Assembly: GCA_944470555.2 (NCBI GenBank)
Contig: OX104132.1
Location: forward strand, 16,067,755-16,131,754
Source: Heterobilharzia americana
Taxonomy: Eukaryota; Platyhelminthes; Trematoda; Strigeidida; Schistosomatidae
Reading direction: 5' to 3'
Length of the DNA stretch: 64,000 nt
Below are positions 24,264-34,671 of the stretch, piece by piece (position 1 is the first letter of the stretch; every line of letters begins with the position of its first letter). The position numbers and the translations under genes were made by a program. The notes under the pieces are model-generated. The model was not told the origin of the DNA, ran no database searches, and saw only the letters and a program-made list of their open reading frames with translations.

Positions 24264-24407
24264 ATGGAAACATCAGACTGTGAAAAGCGTGTAAGCTTAT
24301 TGACGTTTAAAAAGTATAAGGAGAAAGTGTTCGCAAAATCAGCAGCGACAAAGTATCCGACACAAAATGCAGCTAAAAATGAACAAAACGTGGATTTAAC
24401 AGAAAAG
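24264..24407 (+). CDS. Possible first exon of an unknown gene (48 codons)
   Basis: An ATG frame encodes a Lys-rich polar peptide starting METSDCEKRVSLLTFKKYK. It reaches a consensus splice donor (AAAAG|GTAAGC at 24407/24408) after exactly 48 codons. Without splicing the frame closes at 24443. No partner exon was identified downstream, because the large inverted repeat starts about 100 bp later. Function unknown. It may be a broken gene whose continuation was displaced by the inverted repeat, or a coincidence. Confidence 0.25.
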
Positions 24408-24505
24408 GTAAGCAGTTGGGGTGCATATATTATCCCGGGGTAAGAGAAGGCCAAAGGAATGCTTAACGTACGCGCACTGAATCAGCCCAGCGTGGAGTTT
24501 ATCAA

Positions 24506-25309
24506 CAAAAGATATCAGATATTGGAAAGTGAGTTTCAGATATACTTCCTTTTATTCTTCAGACTTACGTGTAACTTGGAATTTAGCAGGAAATAGTTCA
24601 CTATTGACGTACTTCATGTGAAATGGTGGCAGATGGATGGTCAGGTAACTTTCCACTGGAAACTCTCTTCGCATGAGGGTCCTACAGAAACTGTACATTT
24701 GAACTAACTCATCGTAAATATATGTGGATGCGCAATAGTCCCTGGCGTTTGTTATGGTAAAATAGTGGTGGGGTCGACACGGTCAAATATCTCAATCGGG
24801 TTCAGATGACATGAAATGGTTATGCCACTTCTTGTGGCTAGCGAATGTTCGCGCAAGTTGGTGCTTACTCAGGGTGTATTTTAATTATCACGTCCACGTA
24901 AGTAGTACCTTGTTGCACTTACGAGTTGTAATTCAAGTCATCAAGTAGCATAGCGTTTAAAGTGCCTACCTTTACCTGGAGAGATGACAACTTACAGTAA
25001 AGTAAAGTGTACCCAGGGTTTTTGAATAATAATAATAATGACAAACGGTGGGATTGCGATCACCTTCGATGAAGGCACATGTAATTTACATTAAAACTTA
25101 TTCACACCTGTAAAAATGACTTGCCTGTATGTTCAGGAATAATAATAATTATTATTATCATCATCATCATTCTAAAATCAAAAGTGTCTGCAAGTTGTGG
25201 AAAGAGCAGGAAAGTACCACTTCACAGTACACACAGTGTTTGCAAGCTTATGTCATTTTCACTCAATTTTTTCCCCCTTAGGTAGTGTCAAGGTCGCGAA
25301 ATCTTTGCT
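24506..25309 (+). repeat. Large inverted repeat, left arm (804 bp)
   Basis: The arm is the reverse complement of 26066-26864. Over about 800 bp I find no substitutions. The length differences are three CAT-type bases in the microsatellite near 25165, one base in an A run near 25181 and one in a C run near 25275. The arm contains an (AAT)n/(ATT)n tract and a segment (about 25045-25150) resembling 22990-23100, so retroelement leader sequence is inside it. The outer edge is at caaaagatatcagatattgg and the inner edge at cgcgaaatctttgct. Confidence 0.9.
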
Positions 25310-26065
25310 GTTTTCGTAACAAGCTGCCGCTACGTTTAGTTGGTCTGTATAGCTTCGCGTTTCGTCGGATAAGTAACTATTTTGACACCATTTCACATGT
25401 TTACAGCTTCGCCGGCCGACAAGAACTCGCTTCAAGTATTGAAGATATCACCAAGTGTCCACACCGTCATGTAATCCAGGTCAATATCTAACTTCAACCA
25501 TTTCCCGCCTGTCTTCTTACCGTACGCAGCAATACAGATTTACCTTATTAGAAATAGTTGTTGTGCGGTGAAGGAATTACGTTAGAGGAACTGTCGTTCA
25601 ACGGCCATCGACTTTTAGACGTAATTCAAGTTGAGGTACGCAGCATTATCAAGGAGATATGCTGGCCGTTAACTGTCTCCTGCGACATGGAGTCAAATGA
25701 GATGAAGTGCTCAAGAAACCTGTTGCTTGGTATCTTTGGGAGAATGTTGCTTTTAGAACACCTGGGGGAACTGACCTCTTACATCCAATTGTTTGTCCAG
25801 ATTTCCGCTGCCATTATGACCGCCCAGAAATCTGAGACCAGTTGTTGTAGTTGAGTTTCTGTACACGGTACCATTTAGGATGTTGGTAAGCAGGTGAGTC
25901 TATTGTGGAACTTTTCGAAAAATGGCAAAATGTTAAATCAGCCGAAAGATTGTTCCAGTAATTTCTAATGTCATGAATGGAGTAGAGTTTTCACTAACTG
26001 AATACAATTCGATCCAAATTGGGCTTAATATTTTCTTATCAAACTCATGCTCACGTTATGCAAAA
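25310..26065. other. Spacer of the large inverted repeat
   Basis: 756 bp between the arms, with no inverted symmetry of its own. The section 25330-25860 is a diverged relative of 19250-19690. A 98-codon open frame (25558-25854, + strand) covers most of that relative, but I cannot assign it. Confidence 0.6.
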
Positions 26066-26864
26066 AGCAAAGATTTCGCGACCTTGACACTACCTAAGGG
26101 GAAAAAATTGAGTGAAAATGACATAAGCTTGCAAACACTGTGTGTACTGTGAAGTGGTACTTTCCTGCTCTTTCCACAACTTGCAGACACTTTGATTTTA
26201 GAATGATGATGATAATAATAATTATTATTATTCCTGAACATACAGGCAAGTCATTTTTACAGGTGTGAATAAGTTTTAATGTAAATTACATGTGCCTTCA
26301 TCGAAGGTGATCGCAATCCCACCGTTTGTCATTATTATTATTATTCAAAAACCCTGGGTACACTTTACTTTACTGTAAGTTGTCATCTCTCCAGGTAAAG
26401 GTAGGCACTTTAAACGCTATGCTACTTGATGACTTGAATTACAACTCGTAAGTGCAACAAGGTACTACTTACGTGGACGTGATAATTAAAATACACCCTG
26501 AGTAAGCACCAACTTGCGCGAACATTCGCTAGCCACAAGAAGTGGCATAACCATTTCATGTCATCTGAACCCGATTGAGATATTTGACCGTGTCGACCCC
26601 ACCACTATTTTACCATAACAAACGCCAGGGACTATTGCGCATCCACATATATTTACGATGAGTTAGTTCAAATGTACAGTTTCTGTAGGACCCTCATGCG
26701 AAGAGAGTTTCCAGTGGAAAGTTACCTGACCATCCATCTGCCACCATTTCACATGAAGTACGTCAATAGTGAACTATTTCCTGCTAAATTCCAAGTTACA
26801 CGTAAGTCTGAAGAATAAAAGGAAGTATATCTGAAACTCACTTTCCAATATCTGATATCTTTTG
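26066..26864 (-). repeat. Large inverted repeat, right arm (799 bp)
   Basis: Reverse-complement partner of 24506-25309. All visible differences lie in homopolymers or a trinucleotide repeat. The unique sequence beyond it (26865 onward) differs from that beyond the left arm, and I see no target duplication flanking the pair. Confidence 0.9.
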
Positions 26865-27944
26865 ATGAGCCAATCCATTTCTTCCTCCTTGTTTTCAGAT
26901 CTTGTAGGATGGTCTCTGGTGTCCGGAATTTTTTAATGCCTTCGGTTTTTCCACTGGCCCCCTTTTGTCCTGGCCGGCCCAGCAAGTGATCTTGTTGAAT
27001 AAAGTGGCGGGGATTTTGCTTCTGTCCGTTGGTCGTAGTGCCAAGGTGTTCATCATGAGACGTACAATATGTCCAGACTGGTGACAAAATAGTAGATAGA
27101 AAAGACGTCTTGAGAAATCAAGTGTGGGAGGTGCAAAGTAAACAACCAGGTAAAAGGGAGCGAGACAGAAGGAAAGGAGTCACCTAGATAGAACCGTGAG
27201 AGGTCACTGATATGGGGAATCTCTATAAATAGGATGAGATCGTGGAGTCGAGTGACGGGAAGTTACATCCAATTGTTTCCTTTTAATGTCTTCAGCATTC
27301 CATGATGCGTCTGTAACTCGGTCCACGAGGCAATTCATACTCCTTAGCAATTTTTGGATGAACTCCCTCTGAAACACTTTTCCGCCTGTTTCTCATCAAC
27401 GATCCCACTTTAAAACAGAGCACTGCCTGTTAAATAAAAACTCGACACCGAATTCATAGCCGGATACAAAAATGCATCCATCTTCTTTTAATGTTCCTCA
27501 TGACTTAATTTATTTATGACTGCAAACTGACTTGAGGTGGAAAGCGCAATCACAATTCTTCCTCCCAATAAATTTAAGACTCAGTTACCTTAGTTATATT
27601 TGAGAGTATCCTTCCTTACAGATAAACTCACCATTTTCCAGCCAGTGACGTCCATGACAGCCGGCAGTTTCCATGCGAACAGGCCGTAGAAAACACGACT
27701 AAATGGTTACTGGCGTTTGCAAGTGCAGAAACAGCTGAAGTATGCCTTCGAAAAAGAGAAGACACGCACTTTTCAGGCTTCAGCATGGTGGCACACAGCA
27801 AGGTAGGGTAACTTTTAGCCTCACTCATGCCATCAGAAGTTAATACGGAATGCACATTATTCAAGGTCACGGCTGTACCACCCACTGTGTTATCAAGACG
27901 TATACTTGGGGGTGGTGGTAAAGGTGGGCACAACCATGCACTTC
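26865..27944. other. Unannotated stretch right of the inverted repeat
   Basis: Two - strand open frames occur here, 27087-26749 (running into the repeat arm) and 27933-27628 (101 codons, Pro-rich at its start). I recognise neither. No RNA gene or repeat is seen. Confidence 0.35.
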
Positions 27945-28570
27945 CTAAAAAGGCAGCTTGGAGTCCTAATCTCCGAGCTATTCCTCATGGTACCTAAAAC
28001 TCATGTTAGACCTCACCCAGAAGTGCTCGATGCGGAGGACCCTCACCACTAAAGGGACGCGCGTATACTCGAGAGGGTGCCGGGAAGGGAAGTAGGGTCG
28101 TTTGTCAGACTAACAGGCAAACGATGTGAGCAACACCCACAACAACTTAAATTATTCACCCTACGCCATCCAGAGGAAAGAGGCAGCCTGATAAAATTCT
28201 ACAAAATCATCCACAGTTTACTAGTGGACCTCCCCAACATCAAATGATAGGTTCAGAACTAACGGTTCAGCGAGAACCCCACTCGCACACCCCACCGTAA
28301 AGCAAGTACAAAAATGCAATCAGACTTCTTTTCACACCGTTTGTATCTCATTAAACGTTCTGCTTACAGAAATGGTGGCAATGATATAAGCTGGCTTCTT
28401 CGAACGACTGGTCGATTAGTACGTGAGCACAAACGCCTAACCACGAGCACACGCCGGTAGCAAGTGAAGTTATACTTGACCATTCCTCCGTCCCCAAACT
28501 CCTAAGACCTGCAATAAGATCCATCAGTCTTCCATATTACTGTTAGTAACACTTATTTTTTCGAGGTACT
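27945..28570 (+). mobile_element. CR1-like 3' fragment into which the gypsy element inserted
   Basis: On the + strand near 28145-28245 a piece reads QLKLFTLRHPEERGSLIKFYKIIHS, which follows the CR1 C-terminal pattern L-x-L-F-x-L-R-x-x-R-x-RGDLI-x-x-YKI. Downstream pieces continue the family C-terminus (RTNGSARTPLAHPTVK and more) with stops. It ends at the 5-bp target site ctctt. Sequence of similar T-rich character resumes after the gypsy element at 33829. Confidence 0.6.
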
Positions 28571-28575
28571 CTCTT

Positions 28576-28915
28576 AGGATTTGTCCTGGTGCGAACTTGA
28601 CAGACGCAAAGACCAATCACTAATTATTCGAACTTGTTATATACCCACGAATACGAGACCAAGGAAGAACACGATAGCGTAGTCGGATGGAATAGTATAT
28701 TTGGATGGTTATGCCAAAATACCGATGCGTTCCAACTAACTGGCTAGAGAGTCGAATACGAGCAATGCAACGTAACACGACAGCGTGCCAAATGGCGAGG
28801 ATGCTTGACCGGATGCCTTCAGCTTAGCGAGTCCAGTTAAACTATCAAGGTCAGCATCAATGTCGAAGTCGTCAAACCCTAGGCTATTGATTTTGGGGAA
28901 GTGTATGACGCTACA
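28576..28915 (-). repeat. 3' LTR of the gypsy element
   Basis: 340 bp, starting TGTAGCGTCATACAC on the - strand and ending GGACAAATCCT. Identical to 33489-33828. It contains a TATA-like TATATAAC, seen on the + strand as gttatata near 28636. The outer side abuts the target repeat ctctt. Confidence 0.95.
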
Positions 28916-28920
28916 GATCA

Positions 28921-28930
28921 CTCCCCCCCT
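28921..28930 (-). other. Polypurine tract
   Basis: On the - strand AGGGGGGGAG followed by TGATC and then the first bases of the 3' LTR (TGTAGC). Position and composition are those expected for the primer of plus-strand DNA synthesis in LTR elements. Confidence 0.75.
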
Positions 28931-29386
28931 AGTGGGTTCGTGAGGACCCTAAGACGATACCAGCCGGAAGTAAAAACCCAGTGGTTTCTCCACTGGTAAA
29001 ACTCTCCCGATGGGCTCACTGCGTGAGGTGGCCCCTGGTTGTCTGAACCTTATTCTAGGGTGTCGTGGCGATTAAATAAATAAAATACAATAAATGAAAT
29101 TGTACGTCGGTCGCGGTCATCTGTTCCTTTCGACGTTCCGTCCAGTGCTCGTTGCACCTGGAATATAAATAAAAGTCTTTAATACCACGAAAACGTTGCG
29201 TAAAAATGGGAATTATTTATATATAAACGTGTCGAAAAAGAAAAATTTACGCTTATCTTCGCCGTTTTTTTTAGTTTTTATTACATGGTAAATAAAAATT
29301 GATATAAAAAGGCAAAGTGTACGAGGGTTTGTGCCGGTAAATAAGAAAAATAGTGCCTCGAAAAAAAATGGTTGGCACACACATAG

Positions 29387-32300
29387 CTAAGTTGAATATG
29401 ACTTCAGGTACTCTGGGAACCTGACGGTTCGACCTGATCGTGTTTTTTGTTGCGCCGCTGGTTGTTGCAGCTGTGCATTACCAGGCACATCGTCGAGAAT
29501 TTCGATAATTGAGTCATCCGTCGGCCGGATGTAGCGAGCTGAAACGTCACTTACAATGGGGTTGCCTTCGAAATAAGCTGGTTTCAAACGGTCGATACTG
29601 ACAGTATCTTCGCGTCCGCCTCGCTCAATTACATAGAATTTCTCATGTCGCTTAATCACTTTGAACGGCCCGTCGTAGGGTGGTTCAAGTGGTCGACGAA
29701 CAGCGTCGTGGCGAACAAACACGTGTGATGTCTTCTGTAAACTGGGGTGGACGAAAACATCAGTCGTTTGCGGTCTAATCGGAGAAGGCCTAACTGAACG
29801 CATTGCGTTTGTAAGCCTAGTCACATAAGATGCCCTATCGGAAACATGTTTGAAAGTTGAAGGGGAAACAAACTCACCTGGTAGGCGAAGAGTGGTCCCA
29901 TAGACGAGTTCTGCAGGAGTGCATCCAGCATCAACTTTCAACGCGTTACGAATACCTAGTAGGACTAGAGGCAGAGCCTCGGTCCACTGAGGTATGTTTG
30001 TAGCTGAAAGGGAAGCTTTCAGCTGTCGATGGAAACGCTCTACCATGCCATTTGCTTGTGGATGGTAGGCTGTCGTTCGGAACCGAGTGCAACCTAAAAG
30101 TGCCGTTAGAGCGTGAAATAGTCCGCACTCAAATTGGCGCCCACGGTCGGTTGTGACGTAGGATGGACATCCGAAGTTCGCGATCCATCTTTCGACGAAA
30201 ACACGAGCAACTGTTTCGGCAGTAATATCTTTAATGGGTACTGCTTCCGGCCATCGTGTGAAACGATCAACACAGGTGAAAAGGTAGGTACATCCATTAG
30301 ATTCTGGTAGGGGTCCTACAATATCTATATGGACGTGGTCGAAACGCATGTCTGGGGCTAGAAATGAGCCTAAAGGGCTTTTCGTGTGTCGCGTGACTTT
30401 ACACTTTTGACAAGCTAAGCACGACTGGGCCCACTCCTTAACGTCTTTGTTCATCCCAGGCCAGCAGAAACGTTGTGCGATAAGCCTAATGGTGGCTCGT
30501 ACACCTGGATGAGAGAGTTTGTGCAACGTATTGAAGACGTTGCGTCGACAACTCTTCGGAACTATTGGGCGTGGTTGACTAGCAGAGACATCGCACAAAA
30601 TTGCATCCTTGTCTGATCCAACAGGACAAAGTCGCAGTTTGAGAGTTGTGGACGACAACTCATGATGCAGCTCAAGGTCTTCCTTTTGACGCCGAGCTAG
30701 TTCAACGAGATCAATACCCTCGATATAGTTTATCGAAGCTATTCGAGATAGTGCGTCGGCTGCGGAGTTGTTTGCTCCAGAAATGTGGCGGATGTCTGAC
30801 GTGAACTGGGAAATGTAATCCAGCTGTCGCGACTCACGAGGGGAGTATTTGTCAGACGCCGAGCTGAGGGAAAACGTTAACGGTTTGTGGTCTGTGAAAA
30901 TAATGAAATCACGACCTTCCACAGAATGTCGAAAATGGCGTACAGAACAGTACATGGCTAGGAGTTCCCTACCAAATGTACTGTATCTTGTTTCCGCGTC
31001 TTGCAGCCGCCTCGAGAAAAAGGCTAACGGTTGCCACTGGTTGTCAGTCAACTGTTGCAAAACTGCTCCAATTGCTGAATCAGATGCATCAACAGCAATA
31101 CTCAGAGGAGCATTGGGGTCATGATGCATAAGCATGGTTGCGTTCGAAATGGCTTCCTTGACTTTGGAGAAAGCAAGTCTAGCCGCGTTGTCCAGAGACA
31201 CGAACTTCGCAGTTCCTCGAAGTAGATCTGTGAGTGGTCTCATGACAGAGGCACAGTTAGGGATAAACCTTCGGTAATAACTTACCAGGCCATTGAAAGT
31301 GCGGAGATGTTTCACAGTGGTCGGCTCTGGATAGTTTGTGATAGCCGCCACTTTATCTCTCAATGGGCGTATACCTTTGTTGTCAATGGTATGCCCAAGG
31401 AAGCTGAGTGATTCAACTCCTATTTCACACTTCTGTAAGTTAACTGTGATGCCATGTTTTTTGAGTCTTTCGAATGCGAGGTCCAAATGTTTAAGGTGTG
31501 TTTCCTTATCTGGACTCGCAATTAGACAGTCATCTATGTAGACATGAACAAAATTCAGACCACGGAAGACGTCGTCCATAAAGCGTTGGAATGTTTGTGC
31601 TGCATTCCGAAGACCAAAAGGCATGCGCAGGAATTCAAACAGGCCAAAAGGAGTAATAATGGCTGTTTTCGCGATATCTTCTGCTGCCATAGGTATCTGG
31701 TTGTACGCTTTGACTAAGTCGATTTTCGAGAAAATGTTCATGCCGCATAAGGTTGCGGTCAAGTCGTAAACGTGGGGTATAGGGTAGCAGTCCGGAGTTG
31801 TTTTGGCGTTAAGCCTTCGGTAATCACCGGTCGGACGCCAGTCGTTGCTATCCTTTTTGGGCACCATGTGCAATGGCGATGCCCAAGGACTGTTTGACGG
31901 TCTGATAATGCCCAGTTCGAGCATATGGTCGAATTCATTTTTCGCCGTTTGCAGCTTATCGGGGGCTAAACGGCGAGCTTTGGATGCCACAGGTGGACCT
32001 GTGGTTGTGACGTGATGCATAACATTGCTGGTTATGCACGGAAGAGTGTGTTTCGGTTGTTGTAACTCTGGATATTTCTCCAGAACTGCCTGGTAGGACG
32101 CGTCACCTGATTGTTTAGTCCTAACGATGGCTAAACTCGGACCTACATAGGTGGTGCCGCCAATAGATAACTTTGTGTTGTTATCTATCAGTCGTCGACG
32201 GCGAGCATCTACGAGTAGATCGTAATGGTTCAGCAAATCTATGCCAATGATAGGCATAGAGACGTCTGCCAGGAGGAAAATCCAGTGAATAGGTTTGCGT

Positions 32301-32518
32301 AAACCTAAGTTGAGGTAGGCATACCGTCTCCCGAATGTCGCGATTGCCTTGCCGTTGGCTGCTTGAAGATTGAAGGATGGGTCGAGATGACGCTCCTTTG
32401 TCGTTGCTGGAAGAACGCTAACTTCTGCGCCGGTGTCGACGAGGTAGCGGACTTTCGTTTTAATGTCGGTGACGTAGAGCAAACGGCTTTTTCCGCCGGC
32501 TACGGTTGCCGTGAGCAC
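29387..32518 (-). CDS. pol: Gypsy Pol polyprotein (protease-RT-RNase H-integrase)
   Basis: An intact frame of 1043 codons. Protease: VDTGAE at residues 27-32, with the flap-side IIGIDLL near 90. Reverse transcriptase: [12 protein letters not shown] near 265-276 and catalytic YIDD at 327-330. RNase H: VDASD near 475-479 and FTDHKPL near 541. Integrase: an H-x3-H...C-x2-C zinc finger (666/670/700/703) and catalytic D732, D791 and E827, with 35 residues between the last two. The C-terminal part ends at SYST. The first codon is GTG, not ATG, and the frame stays open upstream to the slippery heptamer at 32539-32533. Translation is therefore expected as a Gag-Pol fusion by -1 frameshifting. All catalytic residues that I can check are present. 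Confidence 0.95.
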   Translation of the reverse strand: MLTATVAGGKSRLLYVTDIKTKVRYLVDTGAEVSVLPATTKERHLDPSFNLQAANGKAIATFGRRYAYLNLGLRKPIHWIFLLADVSMPIIGIDLLNHYDLLVDARRRRLIDNNTKLSIGGTTYVGPSLAIVRTKQSGDASYQAVLEKYPELQQPKHTLPCITSNVMHHVTTTGPPVASKARRLAPDKLQTAKNEFDHMLELGIIRPSNSPWASPLHMVPKKDSNDWRPTGDYRRLNAKTTPDCYPIPHVYDLTATLCGMNIFSKIDLVKAYNQIPMAAEDIAKTAIITPFGLFEFLRMPFGLRNAAQTFQRFMDDVFRGLNFVHVYIDDCLIASPDKETHLKHLDLAFERLKKHGITVNLQKCEIGVESLSFLGHTIDNKGIRPLRDKVAAITNYPEPTTVKHLRTFNGLVSYYRRFIPNCASVMRPLTDLLRGTAKFVSLDNAARLAFSKVKEAISNATMLMHHDPNAPLSIAVDASDSAIGAVLQQLTDNQWQPLAFFSRRLQDAETRYSTFGRELLAMYCSVRHFRHSVEGRDFIIFTDHKPLTFSLSSASDKYSPRESRQLDYISQFTSDIRHISGANNSAADALSRIASINYIEGIDLVELARRQKEDLELHHELSSTTLKLRLCPVGSDKDAILCDVSASQPRPIVPKSCRRNVFNTLHKLSHPGVRATIRLIAQRFCWPGMNKDVKEWAQSCLACQKCKVTRHTKSPLGSFLAPDMRFDHVHIDIVGPLPESNGCTYLFTCVDRFTRWPEAVPIKDITAETVARVFVERWIANFGCPSYVTTDRGRQFECGLFHALTALLGCTRFRTTAYHPQANGMVERFHRQLKASLSATNIPQWTEALPLVLLGIRNALKVDAGCTPAELVYGTTLRLPGEFVSPSTFKHVSDRASYVTRLTNAMRSVRPSPIRPQTTDVFVHPSLQKTSHVFVRHDAVRRPLEPPYDGPFKVIKRHEKFYVIERGGREDTVSIDRLKPAYFEGNPIVSDVSARYIRPTDDSIIEILDDVPGNAQLQQPAAQQKTRSGRTVRFPEYLKSYST

Positions 32519-32539
32519 GTGCCGGCGTGACCGTTTCCC
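32494..32539 (-). promoter_or_regulatory. -1 programmed ribosomal frameshift signal (gag to pol)
   Basis: On the - strand the gag codons TCG GGA AAC contain the heptamer G-GGA-AAC (32539-32533), a classic X-XXY-YYZ slippery site in the correct phase. A 5-nt spacer (GGTCA) follows. Next is a perfect 7-bp GC stem, CGCCGGC (32527-32521) with GCCGGCG (32500-32494), around a 20-nt loop that can form an inner ACGG/CCGT helix. A shift of -1 here enters the pol frame. The gag stop codon falls at the end of this loop. Pol lacks its own ATG, which supports this model. Confidence 0.85.
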
Positions 32540-33338
32540 GAGTTCAGGTCCTTCTTAAAACGGCATGGTTTACGACATTTTCTGGCTTCATCCCCGTAAG
32601 TGTTATGAAACCAGCACCATTCAGGGTTTTCCACCCTGTTGGGTTTCGTTTTAGGGCTACCACGCGACTTGCTGCGATGCGCCAAGGTGCGTTTCTGTGA
32701 AGTGCTACGTGATCTAGGACTTCGAGATCGTAGCAACCGTTTCACAGAGTTGCACAACTTGGTCACCTCCGAATCCTGGCGCTCTGTTTTGTCACAGATA
32801 GAATATACGTTGGAGACGGGTCTGCTGGATATCTCCAGTATTTTATCTGCTGAGGCTGCCAGGTCGTCGAGTGGGACTGACTGGAGTGTCACCAACACGG
32901 TTTGCACCGGTTGTGGTAGTTTCGAGAGAAATAGTTCTCGGAAGAAACCATCGTCAAATGTTCGTGCACCGATTACTTCTCGCATGCGTGCGAGGACTTC
33001 AGTAGCTGAGTGGCTGCCTAGCTCGATGTTACGAAGCAATTCGTCTAGACGTTGGCGATCTGTGAGATCGCTTTTCTTCAAGAGTGCGGCCTTTAGAAGT
33101 GCATAAGGGTCACTTACTTCAGGATTAAACATGTTTGCTGTAACAAACCTGTTTAATTCTCGCGGTAGTGAACGTATGACAGCAAGAAATCGAGATGAGG
33201 ATCTGAGACACCCTGTTCTCGAAAATCGGCCTCGGCATACAGAAACCATGTTTCTGCATTGTCTGGCCAATATGGCACGAGTTGGATCGTGTTCGAGGTC
33301 GGCTTAATACGAATAAGCTTGGGAGTGTGGTCGGACAT
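32500..33338 (-). CDS. gag: Gypsy Gag with CHCC knuckle and one early frameshift
   Basis: The natural start appears to be the ATG at 33338 ([15 protein letters not shown]), about 146 nt after the primer site. This frame closes near 33153. The homologous continuation ([20 protein letters not shown] and onward) is in another frame from about 33190. The sequence is consistent with loss of one base near 33185-33192. From there it is open to the stop at 32500. A basic Ser/Arg-rich segment ([13 protein letters not shown]) precedes the zinc knuckle [18 protein letters not shown] (C-x2-H-x9-C-x3-C) near its end. It forms the particle and binds nucleic acid in this family. The frameshift would prevent full-length Gag from this copy, unless it is a sequence error. 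Confidence 0.85.
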
Positions 33339-33466
33339 GAGAAAGTGTAGTAAATGGATATATAAATGTTATCGAAATGAAAACAATAAACAAATATAAA
33401 ATGGAACAGGCTCACCAATTCAATACTTGCTATTGGTCGGGATATGTGATCACGTCGGGATATTTG

Positions 33467-33484
33467 ATCACGTCGGGCTCACCA
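33467..33484 (-). other. Primer-binding site, tRNA-Trp type
   Basis: On the - strand TGGTGAGCCCGACGTGAT begins four bases after the 5' LTR. It is complementary to the 3' end of a eukaryotic tRNA-Trp at 17 of 18 positions, judged against the vertebrate sequence that I know. CsRn1-clade elements are known to use tRNA-Trp. A second copy of gatcacgtcggg lies just inward at 33448-33459. Confidence 0.8.
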
Positions 33485-33488
33485 ATTT

Positions 33489-33828
33489 AGGATTTGTCCT
33501 GGTGCGAACTTGACAGACGCAAAGACCAATCACTAATTATTCGAACTTGTTATATACCCACGAATACGAGACCAAGGAAGAACACGATAGCGTAGTCGGA
33601 TGGAATAGTATATTTGGATGGTTATGCCAAAATACCGATGCGTTCCAACTAACTGGCTAGAGAGTCGAATACGAGCAATGCAACGTAACACGACAGCGTG
33701 CCAAATGGCGAGGATGCTTGACCGGATGCCTTCAGCTTAGCGAGTCCAGTTAAACTATCAAGGTCAGCATCAATGTCGAAGTCGTCAAACCCTAGGCTAT
33801 TGATTTTGGGGAAGTGTATGACGCTACA
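33489..33828 (-). repeat. 5' LTR of the gypsy element
   Basis: 340 bp, identical to 28576-28915, in the - orientation. The outer edge is followed by the target repeat ctctt at 33829-33833. Confidence 0.95.
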
Positions 33829-34083
33829 CTCTTCACTCCTCTTTTTCTCATTCCGTATTCCTGTTTTTTAAATAACGCCCGACACTTACTTGCATGTGAT
33901 TACAAAAACGGGAACCGCAAATAGATGAGTGATCTTGCCAGCAGCTTCATTTCTTCTCCAAAACAAAACAACTTACAATTCGCGAAAGAAGACCCTCAAA
34001 TAGACAATCACTACCACCAAAGCCGGTGAATTGTAGCGACTCCTGCGGCCACTGAAGCAGTAAAACCGAACGGATGAGCCAAG

Positions 34084-34431
34084 TACAGATTTGAGAATTG
34101 CCCCGGTGTGAACTTGACAGACGCAAGGGCCAACCACTGGTTATTCGAACATGTTATATACCCACCAATACGAGGCCAAGAAAGAACAAAATAGCTTAGT
34201 CGGATGAAATAGTATATTTGCGAGGTCTTGTCAAGATACCAACGCGTTCCAACTAACTGTCTATAGGGTCGATTTCGAACAGTGCAACGTAACATGACAG
34301 CGTGCCAAATGGCGTGGATGCTTGACCGGGTGCCTTCAGTTTAGCGAGTCCAGTTAAACTATGAAGATCAGCACGCATGTTGAATCTCATCGAACTCTAG
34401 GCTATTGATTCTAAAGATACATGGTGCTACA
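34084..34431 (-). mobile_element. Solo LTR of a related gypsy element near the SF3B4 promoter
   Basis: 348 bp, starting TGTAGCACCATG on the - strand, flanked by a perfect 5-bp duplication ccaag (34079-34083 and 34432-34436). The duplication marks a complete insertion reduced by LTR-LTR recombination. It is diverged from the nearby full element but identical to the solo LTR at 16233 across 276 bp (34111-34386). It ends 240 bp upstream of the SF3B4 ATG in the opposite orientation. A TATA-like motif is retained (gttatata near 34153 on the + strand). Confidence 0.9.
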
Positions 34432-34671
34432 CCAAGACCTAGAAATGAGACGTCAACAATGAAAAGTTTCCTCCACTCAGACTATTAATGTTGTATGTTG
34501 TTGGAGGTTGAAACCTTTAATCACTGGTCACAAATTTATTGGCGCGGCTACTCTCACAATTCGCTACCTATACGTGTGCTGTTAACATTCAAATTACTCA
34601 GTCATCTGTCATACCTTATTAGTCACCGCATAGAAGTAGCTCAAAAACCACCACCCAATAATTAGATTAAA

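Larger units (their letters stand above)
28571..33833 (-). mobile_element. Full-length CsRn1/Boudicca-type Ty3/gypsy LTR retrotransposon
   Basis: A complete element on the - strand. It has 340-bp LTRs at 33489-33828 (5') and 28576-28915 (3') that are identical by eye, flanked by the 5-bp direct repeat ctctt (28571-28575 and 33829-33833). The order is 5' LTR, primer-binding site, gag, -1 frameshift signal, pol (protease, RT, RNase H, integrase), polypurine tract, 3' LTR. The gag knuckle C-x2-H-x9-C-x3-C is the CHCC form described for the CsRn1/Kabuki/Boudicca clade. Identical LTRs, target duplication and an open 1043-codon pol indicate recent insertion. The one defect I see is a frameshift early in gag. 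It lies about 840 bp upstream of the SF3B4 start. Confidence 0.95.

Noticed and set aside
24506..26864. Reading the inverted repeat as a CRISPR or tandem array
   Set aside because: There are only two arms, inverted and long, with a single spacer. No array-like structure exists in this eukaryotic window.
28576..28915. Short - strand open frame within the LTRs (28921-28736 and equivalents)
   Set aside because: Similar frames occur in the solo LTRs with many replacements and no conserved protein pattern. They are LTR sequence and not a gene.
30849..31124. + strand frames inside pol (also 31338-31541 and 32639-33106)
   Set aside because: They are antisense shadows of the intact gypsy gag and pol genes.
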